Shown: piece after piece, positions 8,729-15,848 of the stretch
Layout of the letters: each line of letters starts with the position of its first letter
Position numbering within the stretch: the stretch's first letter is position 1
Assembly (NCBI GenBank): GCA_015069575.1
Contig: SVIH01000004.1
Coordinates: 1-54,858, forward strand
Source: Clostridiales bacterium
Lineage (GTDB): Bacteria > Bacillota > Clostridia > Christensenellales > QALW01
Direction of reading: 5' to 3'
Length of the DNA stretch: 54,858 nucleotides
Notes under the pieces: model-generated
The model's input: the letters and a program-made list of their open reading frames with translations, nothing else
Databases searched by the model: none
Told to the model about the DNA's origin: nothing
Program-made: the position numbers and the translations under genes

Positions 8729-9039
8729 ACTTTTTTATCTTTTTTCTTGCAATAATCAATTACAAATTTACTTCCTTTGGATTGCCCCTCCCAAAATAAA
8801 ATTATCTCATCAGCATAATCAACTATTTGTTGATTTCTTCTTAATGGTGCACCCCTACCGTATCTTTTATAATCAGGTAAAAATTCTGTAATAAGTATAT
8901 TTTTTTCTATTGCATAATCCCTTGCACAGCTATCTACTCCTTTCGCACCACCTGAAACAATCTCCGTAGTATTTTCAGGCAAATAATTTTGTAAATTATC
9001 TACTATTATGTTTCTAGATCCTACAATTGCTACTTTCAT
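8710..9039 (-). CDS. SLOG-family (DprA/YpsA-like Rossmann) protein
   Basis: 109 aa. VGSRN at residues 6-10, the phosphate-binding SGGAKGVDSCARDYA, then 'PDYKRYGRGAPLRRNQQIVD' and EGQSKGSKFVIDYC match the SLOG (DUF2493-like) fold, whose members bind nucleotides or nucleic acid-derived ligands. No catalytic role is established for this short form, which is common in Clostridia and often found in accessory regions. Start ATG 4 nt after AGGAG. Divergent from a ribbon-helix-helix gene. The right arm of the terminator palindrome codes for its last five residues (TVYHF). Confidence 0.82.
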   Translation of the reverse strand: MKVAIVGSRNIIVDNLQNYLPENTTEIVSGGAKGVDSCARDYAIEKNILITEFLPDYKRYGRGAPLRRNQQIVDYADEIILFWEGQSKGSKFVIDYCKKKDKKVTVYHF

Positions 9040-9056
9040 AATACTCCTTTTTGTTC

Positions 9057-9097
9057 GTCATTTTGACGCCATTATACCACCATTTTCGTTTTGACGC
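9057..9097. promoter_or_regulatory. Candidate operator: two TTTTGACGC repeats between the SLOG and RHH genes
   Basis: TTTTGACGC occurs at 9061-9069 and 9089-9097, exactly 28 bp apart. The right copy overlaps the -35 of the SLOG promoter and the left one lies near its transcription start. The left copy also forms a small inverted repeat, GTCA-TTT-TGAC. Placement suits autoregulation by the adjacent ribbon-helix-helix protein; binding is inferred. Confidence 0.45.
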
Positions 9098-9099
9098 AA
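9071..9099 (-). promoter_or_regulatory. Promoter of the SLOG gene
   Basis: Minus strand: TTGCGT (9094-9099), 17-bp spacer, TATAAT (9071-9076) preceded by GG. Confidence 0.7.
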
Positions 9100-9147
9100 T
9101 AATTTCGTTATAATGATGTCATAATAATGTCAGTTGGGAGTGTTTTT

Positions 9148-9321
9148 ATGGAAGATAATCGTTTACGATATACTTTGCGGATTAACAAGGACCTGTTCGA
9201 AAAATTTAAATATGTTGCAGGCGCAAACGGTCGTTCTGCTAACAAAGAAATTGAGCAGTTTATAAAAAAGCATGTTGCTCAATATGAAGAAAAATTTGGC
9301 AAAATTGATTTAGATGATTAA
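9148..9321 (+). CDS. Arc/MetJ-type ribbon-helix-helix DNA-binding protein
   Basis: 57 aa. The ATG at 9148 follows GGGAG by 7 nt; an in-frame ATG 21 bp upstream has no ribosome site. The N-terminal strand RLRYTLRINKDLFEK, helix KYVAGANGRSANKEI and helix EQFIKKHVAQYEE form a classic Arc-like dimerising DNA-binding fold, similar to phage and mobile-element Arc proteins. It is probably a repressor of the divergent SLOG promoter and of itself. No toxin-like partner other than the SLOG protein is adjacent. A TATAAT at 9111-9116 with a poor -35 could be its promoter. Confidence 0.8.
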   Translation: MEDNRLRYTLRINKDLFEKFKYVAGANGRSANKEIEQFIKKHVAQYEEKFGKIDLDD

Positions 9322-9338
9322 CTTTATAAAAAACGAAA

Positions 9339-9366
9339 AACGGTCTATCAAAAATGATAGACCGTT
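9339..9366. terminator. Bidirectional terminator, right copy of the 28-bp duplicated palindrome
   Basis: Identical over 28 bp to 8701-8728, with A-tract left and T-tract right. It separates the convergent ribbon-helix-helix gene and murA. Confidence 0.92.
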
Positions 9367-9373
9367 TTTTTAT

Positions 9374-10630
9374 TTATTCACTTACTCGTTTAATATCTGC
9401 GCCAAGGCTTTGAAGTTTTTCTACAATTTTTTCATAGCCCCTGTCAATATACTGAACGCCTGTAACGGTGGTTGTGCCTTCAGCCATCAAGCCTGCAACA
9501 ACTAACGCTGCACCGCCCCTTAAATCAAGGGCTTCAACATCAGTGCCATAAAGTTTTTCAACACCATCAATCATAGCAACGCGGTCAGTAAAATCGGTGA
9601 TTGCGCCCATTTTTCTTAACTCATCAAGATGGCGGTAGCGCTGTTCAAAAATCGTTTCAGTAATAACGCTTGTACCATCAGCTGTTGCTAAAAGCGCTGA
9701 AAACGGCTGTTGAAGGTCTGTTGGAAAGCCCGGATAAACCATAGTTTTAACTTTAACTGCTTTGGGGCGTTTTTCCATAGGAACAATACGCAGGGTATCT
9801 TCACCTTCATCGATTTTATAGCCTGCTTCAAAAAGTTTTGCAGAAAGTGATTCCATATGAGTAGGAATACAATTTTTAATCAAAATATCACTTTTTGTTG
9901 CGGCGGCAATAATCATCCATGTGCCTGTTTCAATCTGATCAGGGATTAAGGTATAGTTGCATGAGTGAAGATGCTTAACACCCCTGATTTTGATAACATC
10001 AGTTCCTGCGCCTTTAATCTTTGCGCCCATATTATTTAAGAAGTTAGCAACATCAATAACATGAGGCTCTTTTGCACAGTTAAAAATGGTTGTGTTGCCT
10101 TCTGCCTTAACTGCCGCAAGCATAATATTTATAGTTGCGCCAACGCTTACAACATCTAAAAATACTTCCGCGCCCTTTAATTCAGGTGCCTTGATTTCAA
10201 CAACTTTGGTGCTTTTAATTTTTGCACCAAGTGCTTCAAAACCTTTTAAGTGCTGGTCAATAGGACGTTTGCCGATATTACAGCCACCCGGTGGTGGAAT
10301 CTTTGCCTCGCCAAACCGCGCTAAAAGTGCACCCATTAAATAGTATGAAGCACGCATTTTTCTTGTAAGTTTTTCACTGGGGCAAACTGATTTAACTCCT
10401 GTTGGATCAATAGTTATCTGCCCCTGAACCGATGTATCAACTTTTGCGCCCAACGAACGCAAAGTTTCAGCCAAAACTTCAACATCGTCAATATCAGGAA
10501 TATTATCTATAACACAAACGCCATCGGAAATTAGTGCAGCAGGAATTATGGCAACAGCGGCATTTTTTGCGCCACTAACCGAAATTTCACCCTGCATTCT
10601 TTTCCCGCCGTTAATTATAAGCTTATCCAA
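9374..10630 (-). CDS. murA: UDP-N-acetylglucosamine 1-carboxyvinyltransferase
   Basis: 418 aa. Catalyses the first committed step of peptidoglycan synthesis, adding enolpyruvate from PEP to UDP-GlcNAc. Lys22 in SGAKNAA and the fosfomycin-target Cys117 in PPGGCNIGKRPID are present, so the enzyme should be fosfomycin-sensitive. The start must be the TTG at 10630: an in-frame TAA lies two codons upstream and the encoded N-terminus MDKLIINGGKRMQG matches the family. The leader is unusual (separate entry). Transcribed from its own promoter, downstream of parB on the same strand. Confidence 0.95.
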   Translation of the reverse strand: MDKLIINGGKRMQGEISVSGAKNAAVAIIPAALISDGVCVIDNIPDIDDVEVLAETLRSLGAKVDTSVQGQITIDPTGVKSVCPSEKLTRKMRASYYLMGALLARFGEAKIPPPGGCNIGKRPIDQHLKGFEALGAKIKSTKVVEIKAPELKGAEVFLDVVSVGATINIMLAAVKAEGNTTIFNCAKEPHVIDVANFLNNMGAKIKGAGTDVIKIRGVKHLHSCNYTLIPDQIETGTWMIIAAATKSDILIKNCIPTHMESLSAKLFEAGYKIDEGEDTLRIVPMEKRPKAVKVKTMVYPGFPTDLQQPFSALLATADGTSVITETIFEQRYRHLDELRKMGAITDFTDRVAMIDGVEKLYGTDVEALDLRGGAALVVAGLMAEGTTTVTGVQYIDRGYEKIVEKLQSLGADIKRVSE

Positions 10631-10670
10631 GTTACATTACCTGAAAATAATTTTTTCAGGTTTCCTCCTT
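10631..10670 (-). promoter_or_regulatory. Structured murA leader: SD, hairpin, AUG-UAA, UUG start
   Basis: On the minus strand AAGGAGG (10664-10670) is 33 nt from the TTG start. Between them is an 8-bp hairpin (CCTGAAAA/TTTTCAGG, 10640-10660), then ATGTAA (10632-10637), a start codon followed at once by a stop. With the hairpin folded, the SD is about 5 nt from the AUG and 12 nt from the UUG. A weak alternative SD (AGG, 9 nt from the UUG) is inside the hairpin's 3' arm. Confidence 0.6.
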
Positions 10671-10689
10671 GCAACAGTTTAATGAATAT

Positions 10690-10718
10690 ATTGTACCAAA
10701 ATTAATAGAATTTTGCAA
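10690..10718 (-). promoter_or_regulatory. Promoter of murA
   Basis: Minus strand: TTGCAA (10713-10718), 17-bp spacer, TACAAT (10690-10695) preceded by TGG. It implies a leader of about 50 nt. Confidence 0.68.
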
Positions 10719-10729
10719 TACCTTTATAC

Positions 10730-11599
10730 TTAATTTTCGGGGCAAAGAATCGCAATAATTCTTTCAAGGTCATCACGGTTATAATAGTCAATTTCAATCT
10801 TGCCTTTTTTATCGTTACCGTTTATTTTTACCTTTGTGCCCATAACCATACGCATATTATCTTCTATGATATCAAATTCAGGAATACGCTTTTTTTCCTT
10901 CTTTTTCTTGGGCTGTTTTTCGTTTATCAGGCTTTTTACCTTTTGTTCAGCCTGACGAACCGACCAACCTTCTTCAACGCATTTGTTTGCTAAAAGAATA
11001 ATTACCTTTTCGTCTTCAAGCACAGCAAACGCCCTGCCATGACCTGAAGAAATTTTCCCTTCCATAATTAAATTCTGCACACTTTCAGGCAGTTTTAAAA
11101 GCCTTAATGCGTTGGCAATATTTGGGCGCGAAGTTCCGATTTTTTCTGAAACTTCTTGCTGAGTTAAATTAAAATCTTCCATTAACGCCTTTATTGCGGC
11201 AGCCGCTTCAATAGGATTAAGGTCTTCACGCTGAAGATTTTCAATTAACGCAAGTTGACAAACTTTTTGGGGTGAAAGCTCCTTAATAATCGCAGGAATA
11301 GTTTCCATTTCTAGAAATCTTACTGCGCGGTAACGCCTTTCACCTGCAATAATTTCATACCTATCACCTGTTTTTTGAACGGTGATAGGCTGAAGCATAC
11401 CGTTTTCCTTAATTGATTGCGCCAAGGCTTCAATGGTTTCTTTATTAAAAGTTTTTCGTGGCTGAGCCTTATTTACATCAATTTTATTTACAGGCAACTG
11501 ATGAATATATTCTTTATCGATATGGGTTTGGGTTGTGATTGTTTCAAGAGAAAAATCTTCGCCAAAAACTGCACTTCTTCCTAAACCTTTTTTCTTCAT
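10730..11599 (-). CDS. parB: Chromosome-partitioning protein ParB (Spo0J/Noc family)
   Basis: 289 aa. ParB clamps load at parS sites and slide along DNA, guided by CTP binding. The N-terminal CTPase domain shows the GERRYRA box, preceded by 'AQPRKTFNKETIEALAQSIK'. A helix-turn-helix (LTQQEVSEKIGTSRPNIANALRLLKLP) sits at about residues 145-175, with SSGHGRAFA after it. A lysine-rich linker leads to the C-terminal dimerisation segment. Its ATG overlaps the parA stop by one base (TAATG). No parS-like 16-mer was noticed in this window. Confidence 0.93.
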   Translation of the reverse strand: MKKKGLGRSAVFGEDFSLETITTQTHIDKEYIHQLPVNKIDVNKAQPRKTFNKETIEALAQSIKENGMLQPITVQKTGDRYEIIAGERRYRAVRFLEMETIPAIIKELSPQKVCQLALIENLQREDLNPIEAAAAIKALMEDFNLTQQEVSEKIGTSRPNIANALRLLKLPESVQNLIMEGKISSGHGRAFAVLEDEKVIILLANKCVEEGWSVRQAEQKVKSLINEKQPKKKKEKKRIPEFDIIEDNMRMVMGTKVKINGNDKKGKIEIDYYNRDDLERIIAILCPEN

Positions 11600-12354
11600 T
11601 ATTTATTGTTCCTTTCAATAAATTCTTCGCATAGATTTTTATACGCAAGCGCCCCTTGACAGTAGCCATCAAATATCTGAATAGGCTCGCCAAAACTTGG
11701 CGCTTCGGCAAGGCGCACATTTCTTGGAATAAAGGTGTTATATACTTTTTTTGCAAAGTACTTTTTAACCTCATCAACAACCTGTTGTGAAAGGTTGGTG
11801 CGTGAATCATACATTGTGCAAACAACCCCGTCAATATCCAACTGAGGATTAAGGCGCATCTTTATTAATTTAACTGTGTTCATAAGTTGGCCTAACCCTT
11901 CAAGCGCATAAAACTCGCACTGAATAGGCACAAGCACCTTATCACTTGCAGTAAAAGCATTTACTGTTAAAAGATCTAAAGATGGCGGGCAGTCAATAAT
12001 AATAAAATCAAAATCGTTCTTTATTTTGTTTAAAGCGTTTTTTAAAAGACTTTCCCTATCCTTTAGGGCAACCATTTCAACAGTTGCGCCTGAAAGGTCG
12101 ATATTAGATGGTATTATTTTAAGATTTTGAACCTGTGTATCCATTATAACAGATTTAATATCTTCGTTATCAATAATAACATCATAGATACCCATATTAT
12201 TTTTTTCAATACCAAGACCACTTGTGGCATTACCCTGTGGATCAAGGTCAAGAAGCAGAACTTTTTTATTTTTAAGCGCAAGTCCTGCAGAAAGATTTAT
12301 GGCGGTGGTGGTTTTACCCACACCGCCTTTTTGATTGGTAACTGAAATTATCAT
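11599..12354 (-). CDS. parA: Chromosome-partitioning ATPase ParA (Soj)
   Basis: 251 aa. Deviant Walker A KGGVGKTT (residues 9-16), Walker A' DLDPQGN and Walker B IIDCPPSL are intact. ParA-type dimeric ATPases bind DNA non-specifically and are released by ParB. 'IPRNVRLAEAPSFG' is typical of chromosomal Soj rather than plasmid ParA. Its ATG overlaps the stop of the preceding membrane-protein gene (ATGA) and its stop overlaps parB, so all three are translationally coupled. Confidence 0.94.
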   Translation of the reverse strand: MIISVTNQKGGVGKTTTAINLSAGLALKNKKVLLLDLDPQGNATSGLGIEKNNMGIYDVIIDNEDIKSVIMDTQVQNLKIIPSNIDLSGATVEMVALKDRESLLKNALNKIKNDFDFIIIDCPPSLDLLTVNAFTASDKVLVPIQCEFYALEGLGQLMNTVKLIKMRLNPQLDIDGVVCTMYDSRTNLSQQVVDEVKKYFAKKVYNTFIPRNVRLAEAPSFGEPIQIFDGYCQGALAYKNLCEEFIERNNK

Positions 12355-13061
12355 TCTTCAGGCTTCTCCATATTTTCCAAAAAATCATATTGCCTGTCCA
12401 TACGGGCATTAAGTTGAATAATGCCGGACCTTACTTTATCTAATCTTTCATCAAGATCATCAATTCTGTTTATAATAGGAACAAGTTCAAATTTGGCGGC
12501 TTTACCCGGAAGTTTACGCATACAAAGCATTTTAAATTCTTCCATATATTTGGCTGTGCGTTTTTTTCTTATATTTTCAAACAACACATAAAAGAATTCA
12601 AACACACCCTGTACGATGATTAATGCAAAAAACAAACATACAAGATTTGGTATTTCTGCTATAAAGATGCCGGGTATCTTAATTGCGCCTATGCCCGCAA
12701 CAGAAAATCCGCATAAAGCAACTATTCTTGATGCGATTTTAAATAAATTTTTTGTTATAAACATATCGTTTTTTATAAGATAATTGTTTAACGCTACAGT
12801 ATCTTCGCAACAATATGCCTCATAATAATCGTTCCACATTTTTTCATAGCGTTTTGAAAGATTCAAACTTTCAATTTTTTTAATAATTTGCTCGCCCGTT
12901 TCTTCCCTTAACGCCTTTATTATCTTTCTAATAGATCTAAAACCTATTAAAGAAAGCACAACATATAAAATGAGAAGTGCAGTCATAATTAAAACTGTTG
13001 CCAAGAAAACATTCTGGCTGTTTAAATATACGGAAACAAACTGTTTAATAGCTTCTTTCAT
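12351..13061 (-). CDS. Uncharacterised membrane protein, first gene of the parAB operon
   Basis: 236 aa, not recognised. One hydrophobic segment at about residues 18-40 is followed by a charged cytoplasmic stretch (about 42-105) with helical character. Two more hydrophobic segments come at about 108-130 and 137-162, and then a charged C-terminal tail ending in a probable coiled coil (IINRIDDLDERLDKVRSGII). This layout loosely recalls MotA/TolQ/ExbB-type proteins, but no diagnostic motif is seen. Good GGAGG ribosome site. The ATGA overlap with parA and the single upstream promoter tie its production to ParA and ParB, so a membrane role in segregation or division is an inference. Confidence 0.75.
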   Translation of the reverse strand: MKEAIKQFVSVYLNSQNVFLATVLIMTALLILYVVLSLIGFRSIRKIIKALREETGEQIIKKIESLNLSKRYEKMWNDYYEAYCCEDTVALNNYLIKNDMFITKNLFKIASRIVALCGFSVAGIGAIKIPGIFIAEIPNLVCLFFALIIVQGVFEFFYVLFENIRKKRTAKYMEEFKMLCMRKLPGKAAKFELVPIINRIDDLDERLDKVRSGIIQLNARMDRQYDFLENMEKPEE

Positions 13062-13084
13062 TTTTAAAACACCTCCACTATTTT

Positions 13085-13114
13085 ATTTTAGCAGATATAC
13101 CCTACTTTTGTCAA
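13085..13114 (-). promoter_or_regulatory. Promoter of the membrane protein-parA-parB operon
   Basis: Minus strand: TTGACA (13109-13114), 18-bp spacer, TAAAAT (13085-13090). Confidence 0.68.
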
Positions 13115-13164
13115 AACAATAATAATTAAATACTGTTTATTTATATATAATACTATATCATAAG

Positions 13165-13194
13165 TTGACATTCTGCCCCAAATAAGTGTATAAT
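13165..13194 (+). promoter_or_regulatory. Promoter of the Ser/Pro-rich anchored protein gene
   Basis: TTGACA (13165-13170), 18-bp spacer, TATAAT (13189-13194) preceded by GTG. Confidence 0.78.
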
Positions 13195-13225
13195 ATAATC
13201 GTAATTTTTTTATTTTGAGGTTGTT

Positions 13226-14173
13226 ATGAAAAAATTTAAAATTTTACTGTTTATAACCATAGCAATATTACTTGCTTCTTTACCCTTTTTAAACATCGGC
13301 GCGGCAACTGTTGAAAGAAGCATTACTGAGCTTGTAAATAGCGAATACGAAATAACCGGTTCAACGCTTACAATTACCCGCGAGATTTCTACATTAGTGC
13401 AAGAGTTATTAGGTGAAAATGGCGGTAGCCTTCAGGTTGTTGTTTCAACTGACGCACCTGAAAATGCTGTTGTTTCATATACTGCCAATTTTTCCCCTGC
13501 ATCAACACTTAGTAAAGAACAGGCAAACGGACCTGTTTCGGTTATAATTACTTTTACAATTGGGAACCCCGATGCATTAACTACATTAAAAGTAACATCT
13601 GCAACCCTTATGGCAACCCCTGCAACTGTTTTGCCCACACCGGACACTTCGCCAACGGGATCTGTTGAACCTTCACCGTCAGGCTCCATTGAGCCTTCAC
13701 CTTCAGATTCGCTTGAGCCTTCTCCATCAGATATGGAAACTCCTGATTCTTCACCTATTGTAACAGATGTTATTACTGAACCAACACCTACAAAAAGGCC
13801 CACCGTTACACCGGAACCCACAAAAGATAACTACACCTCAAACAGTCAGACACAGGCTCCGCCTACATTAAGCCTTCCGCCTGATGTAACTATTGGCGCC
13901 GACTTACCTACAACCGCACCTGAAAACACTCCTGCTCCTTTTGAAAAAGTTTCCGATAGCCCTTCATTAAGTTTTACAATTGTTCTTGCAGTATTAATAC
14001 TTTTGCTTGCAGTTGATTTATTTTTAATTTACTGGCGCAAACAAATGGGCTATGGTGTTCTTATAAACAATGGAATTTCAAGGCGCAAAGTAAGAGATGA
14101 TCTTGTTGATTATCCTGAAAATACTCAATCAAGCGACCTTGACGAAACTTTAAAAAACGAAGATAACGAATAA
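13226..14173 (+). CDS. Secreted, membrane-anchored protein with Ser/Pro/Glu-rich stalk
   Basis: 315 aa, function not recognised. A signal peptide (to about residue 27) precedes a small predicted beta-rich domain at about 28-135. A low-complexity stalk at about 135-235 includes three 8-residue repeats of the type EPSPSxSx. A single transmembrane helix (about 252-272, SFTIVLAVLILLLAVDLFLI) leads to a cytoplasmic tail of about 40 residues with basic then acidic parts. The architecture is that of a wall-spanning type I protein. Similar stalks occur in the L,D-transpeptidase and the surface proteins of this window. Monocistronic. Confidence 0.75.
   Translation: MKKFKILLFITIAILLASLPFLNIGAATVERSITELVNSEYEITGSTLTITREISTLVQELLGENGGSLQVVVSTDAPENAVVSYTANFSPASTLSKEQANGPVSVIITFTIGNPDALTTLKVTSATLMATPATVLPTPDTSPTGSVEPSPSGSIEPSPSDSLEPSPSDMETPDSSPIVTDVITEPTPTKRPTVTPEPTKDNYTSNSQTQAPPTLSLPPDVTIGADLPTTAPENTPAPFEKVSDSPSLSFTIVLAVLILLLAVDLFLIYWRKQMGYGVLINNGISRRKVRDDLVDYPENTQSSDLDETLKNEDNE
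13665..13736 (+). repeat. Three 24-bp tandem repeats in the stalk region
   Basis: TTGA(A/G)CCTTC repeats begin at 13665, 13689 and 13713, each 24 bp apart and somewhat diverged, encoding an EPSPSxSx repeat. Confidence 0.7.
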
Positions 14174-14175
14174 AC

Positions 14176-14207
14176 AAAACAACGCTTAAAAGCGTTGTTT
14201 TTTTATG
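14176..14207 (+). terminator. Terminator of the anchored protein gene
   Basis: AAAACAACGCT / AGCGTTGTTTT stem, TAAA loop, then a T-tract. Confidence 0.85.
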
Positions 14208-14223
14208 CTTATTATGATATAAT
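14195..14223 (+). promoter_or_regulatory. Possible promoter of the acyltransferase gene, overlapping the preceding terminator
   Basis: TTGTTT (14195-14200), 17-bp spacer, TATAAT (14218-14223). The -35 lies in the T-tract side of the terminator hairpin. Confidence 0.5.
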
Positions 14224-14260
14224 ATTACAAAATTCAACATATTTTTAAAAAAGGTGTTTT

Positions 14261-15511
14261 ATGAAAATAAAAACTAAAGAACTTCCCTTTAGTCAGGTTA
14301 AAAAAACAGAAAAACCCCCGCACAAAAATCCCCTTAAACCAAACATTATTCTTCAGACAATTATAAGATTTCTTGCTATATTTGACCTTTGGCAAACAAA
14401 ATTTACATATACTTTTAAAGACAGGGATAAACTTGAAAATGGTCCTTACCTTATTTTAATGAATCACTCAAGTTTTATTGACCTTAAAATTGCATCAAAA
14501 ATATTTTATCCGATGCCCTATTCCATTGTTTGCACTTCTGACGGGTTTGTTGGCAAAAGTATTTTAATGCGTCTTTTAGGCTGTATCCCCACGCAGAAAT
14601 TTGTAACGGACCTTACTTTAATCCGTGATATAAAATATTCCCTTAAAAACGGGGTAAGCGTATTAATGTATCCCGAAGCAAGTTATTCTTTTGATGGCAC
14701 ACAAACGCCCTTGCCTGAAAATTTAGGGCAACTGATGAAATTATTAAAAGTTCCCGTTCTAACTGTTATTACAAAAGGCGCTTTCCATCGTGACCCCCTT
14801 TATAATGGTTTGCAGTTAAGAAAAGTACCTGTTAGCGCAACCGTTAAATGCATCGCCACAAGAGAGGATATTAAAAATCTTTCTGTTGACGAGTTAACCT
14901 CACGGCTTGAAAAAGAGTTCACTTTTGATAATTTCAAATGGCAACTTGAAAATAAAATTAAAGTTACCGAGCCTTTCCGCGCTGACGGTCTTGAACGCAT
15001 TTTATATAAATGCGCAAACTGTAAAGAAGAAGGCGTAATGAACGGCGAAGGCATAACAATTAAGTGTTCAAACTGCGGTAAGGAATATGAGCTTGACCAG
15101 TTAGGTCAGCTTTGCGCCTTACGTGGCGAAACCGAGTTTTTGCATATTCCCCACTGGTACGCTTGGGAAAGGGAATGTGTTAAAGAAGAACTTCTAAACG
15201 GCACATATCTTCTTGACACCCCTTGTAAAATCGGTGTACTGGTTGATTATAAAGCTATTTATATGGTAGGCGAAGGCAGGCTTATTCACAATAAAGACGG
15301 ATTTACCTTAACAGGCTGCGATGGTGAACTTTCTTACTCACAGCCACCACAGGCTTCTTACGGATTATATTCAGATTATTTCTGGTATGAAATCGGTGAC
15401 GTTATCTGCATCGGTGATAAAAACCGCCTGTATTATTGCTTCCCTGAAAAAGAAGGCGTTGTTGCAAAAACGCGTTTGGCAGCTGAAGAACTTTTTAAAT
15501 TAACTAAATAA
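14261..15511 (+). CDS. PlsC-like acyltransferase fused to a zinc ribbon
   Basis: 416 aa. The N-terminal half resembles 1-acyl-sn-glycerol-3-phosphate acyltransferases: the HX4D catalytic motif is NHSSFID (His69, Asp74). The second motif, normally PEGT/S, reads PEAS at 138-141. The C-terminal half is extra. It has a four-cysteine zinc ribbon (Cys251, Cys254, Cys269, Cys272; CANC...CSNCG) and about 140 further residues rich in aromatic residues and glycine, not recognised. It probably transfers an acyl chain to a lipid or glycolipid; substrate and the reason for the ribbon are unknown. The ribosome site is weak (AAGGTG). Monocistronic. Confidence 0.75.
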   Translation: MKIKTKELPFSQVKKTEKPPHKNPLKPNIILQTIIRFLAIFDLWQTKFTYTFKDRDKLENGPYLILMNHSSFIDLKIASKIFYPMPYSIVCTSDGFVGKSILMRLLGCIPTQKFVTDLTLIRDIKYSLKNGVSVLMYPEASYSFDGTQTPLPENLGQLMKLLKVPVLTVITKGAFHRDPLYNGLQLRKVPVSATVKCIATREDIKNLSVDELTSRLEKEFTFDNFKWQLENKIKVTEPFRADGLERILYKCANCKEEGVMNGEGITIKCSNCGKEYELDQLGQLCALRGETEFLHIPHWYAWERECVKEELLNGTYLLDTPCKIGVLVDYKAIYMVGEGRLIHNKDGFTLTGCDGELSYSQPPQASYGLYSDYFWYEIGDVICIGDKNRLYYCFPEKEGVVAKTRLAAEELFKLTK

Positions 15512-15517
15512 AAAAAC

Positions 15518-15545
15518 AAAACACCGTGTTTGCGGTGTTTTTTGT
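15518..15545. terminator. Bidirectional terminator between the acyltransferase and rpmE
   Basis: AAAACACCG / CGGTGTTTT stem with a 6-nt loop, A-tract on the left and T-tract on the right. Confidence 0.85.
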
Positions 15546-15555
15546 TTTGTAACTA

Positions 15556-15753
15556 TTAAAGTCCGTATCTCTTCTTAAACTTGTCAACACGGCCTGCAGA
15601 GTCAACAAGTTTCTGCTTGCCTGTATAGAAAGGATGGCACTTTGAGCAAATTTCAACTGAAAGAGAATCCTTAACTGAACCTGTTTCGAAAGTTTCGCCA
15701 CAAGCACACTTTACTGTTACCTTTTTGTAATCCGGATGGATACCCTGTTTCAT
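15556..15753 (-). CDS. rpmE: 50S ribosomal protein L31, zinc-binding type
   Basis: 65 aa, full length. The four cysteines of the zinc-binding (C+) form are present: Cys16, Cys18, Cys36 and Cys39. N-terminal [10 protein letters not shown] and C-terminal [12 protein letters not shown] are characteristic. Zinc-dependent L31 can be exchanged for a zinc-free paralogue when zinc is scarce; no such paralogue is in this window. GAGGTGAT ribosome site. Monocistronic with a perfect promoter. Confidence 0.96.
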   Translation of the reverse strand: MKQGIHPDYKKVTVKCACGETFETGSVKDSLSVEICSKCHPFYTGKQKLVDSAGRVDKFKKRYGL

Positions 15754-15810
15754 TGTAGTATCACCTCATTTTCTAGGAAATCAGTTTCCTTTTTTTATTA
15801 AGCACAGATT

Positions 15811-15839
15811 ATTATACATACAAACCAAAGTAATGTCAA
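15811..15839 (-). promoter_or_regulatory. Promoter of rpmE
   Basis: Minus strand: exact TTGACA (15834-15839), 17-bp spacer, exact TATAAT (15811-15816). Confidence 0.85.
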
Positions 15840-15848
15840 ACGATTTTT

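Noticed and set aside
8710-9321. Classical toxin-antitoxin module
   Set aside because: The RHH protein fits an antitoxin or repressor, but the SLOG protein matches no known toxin family and the genes are divergent rather than in an operon; kept only as a hypothesis.
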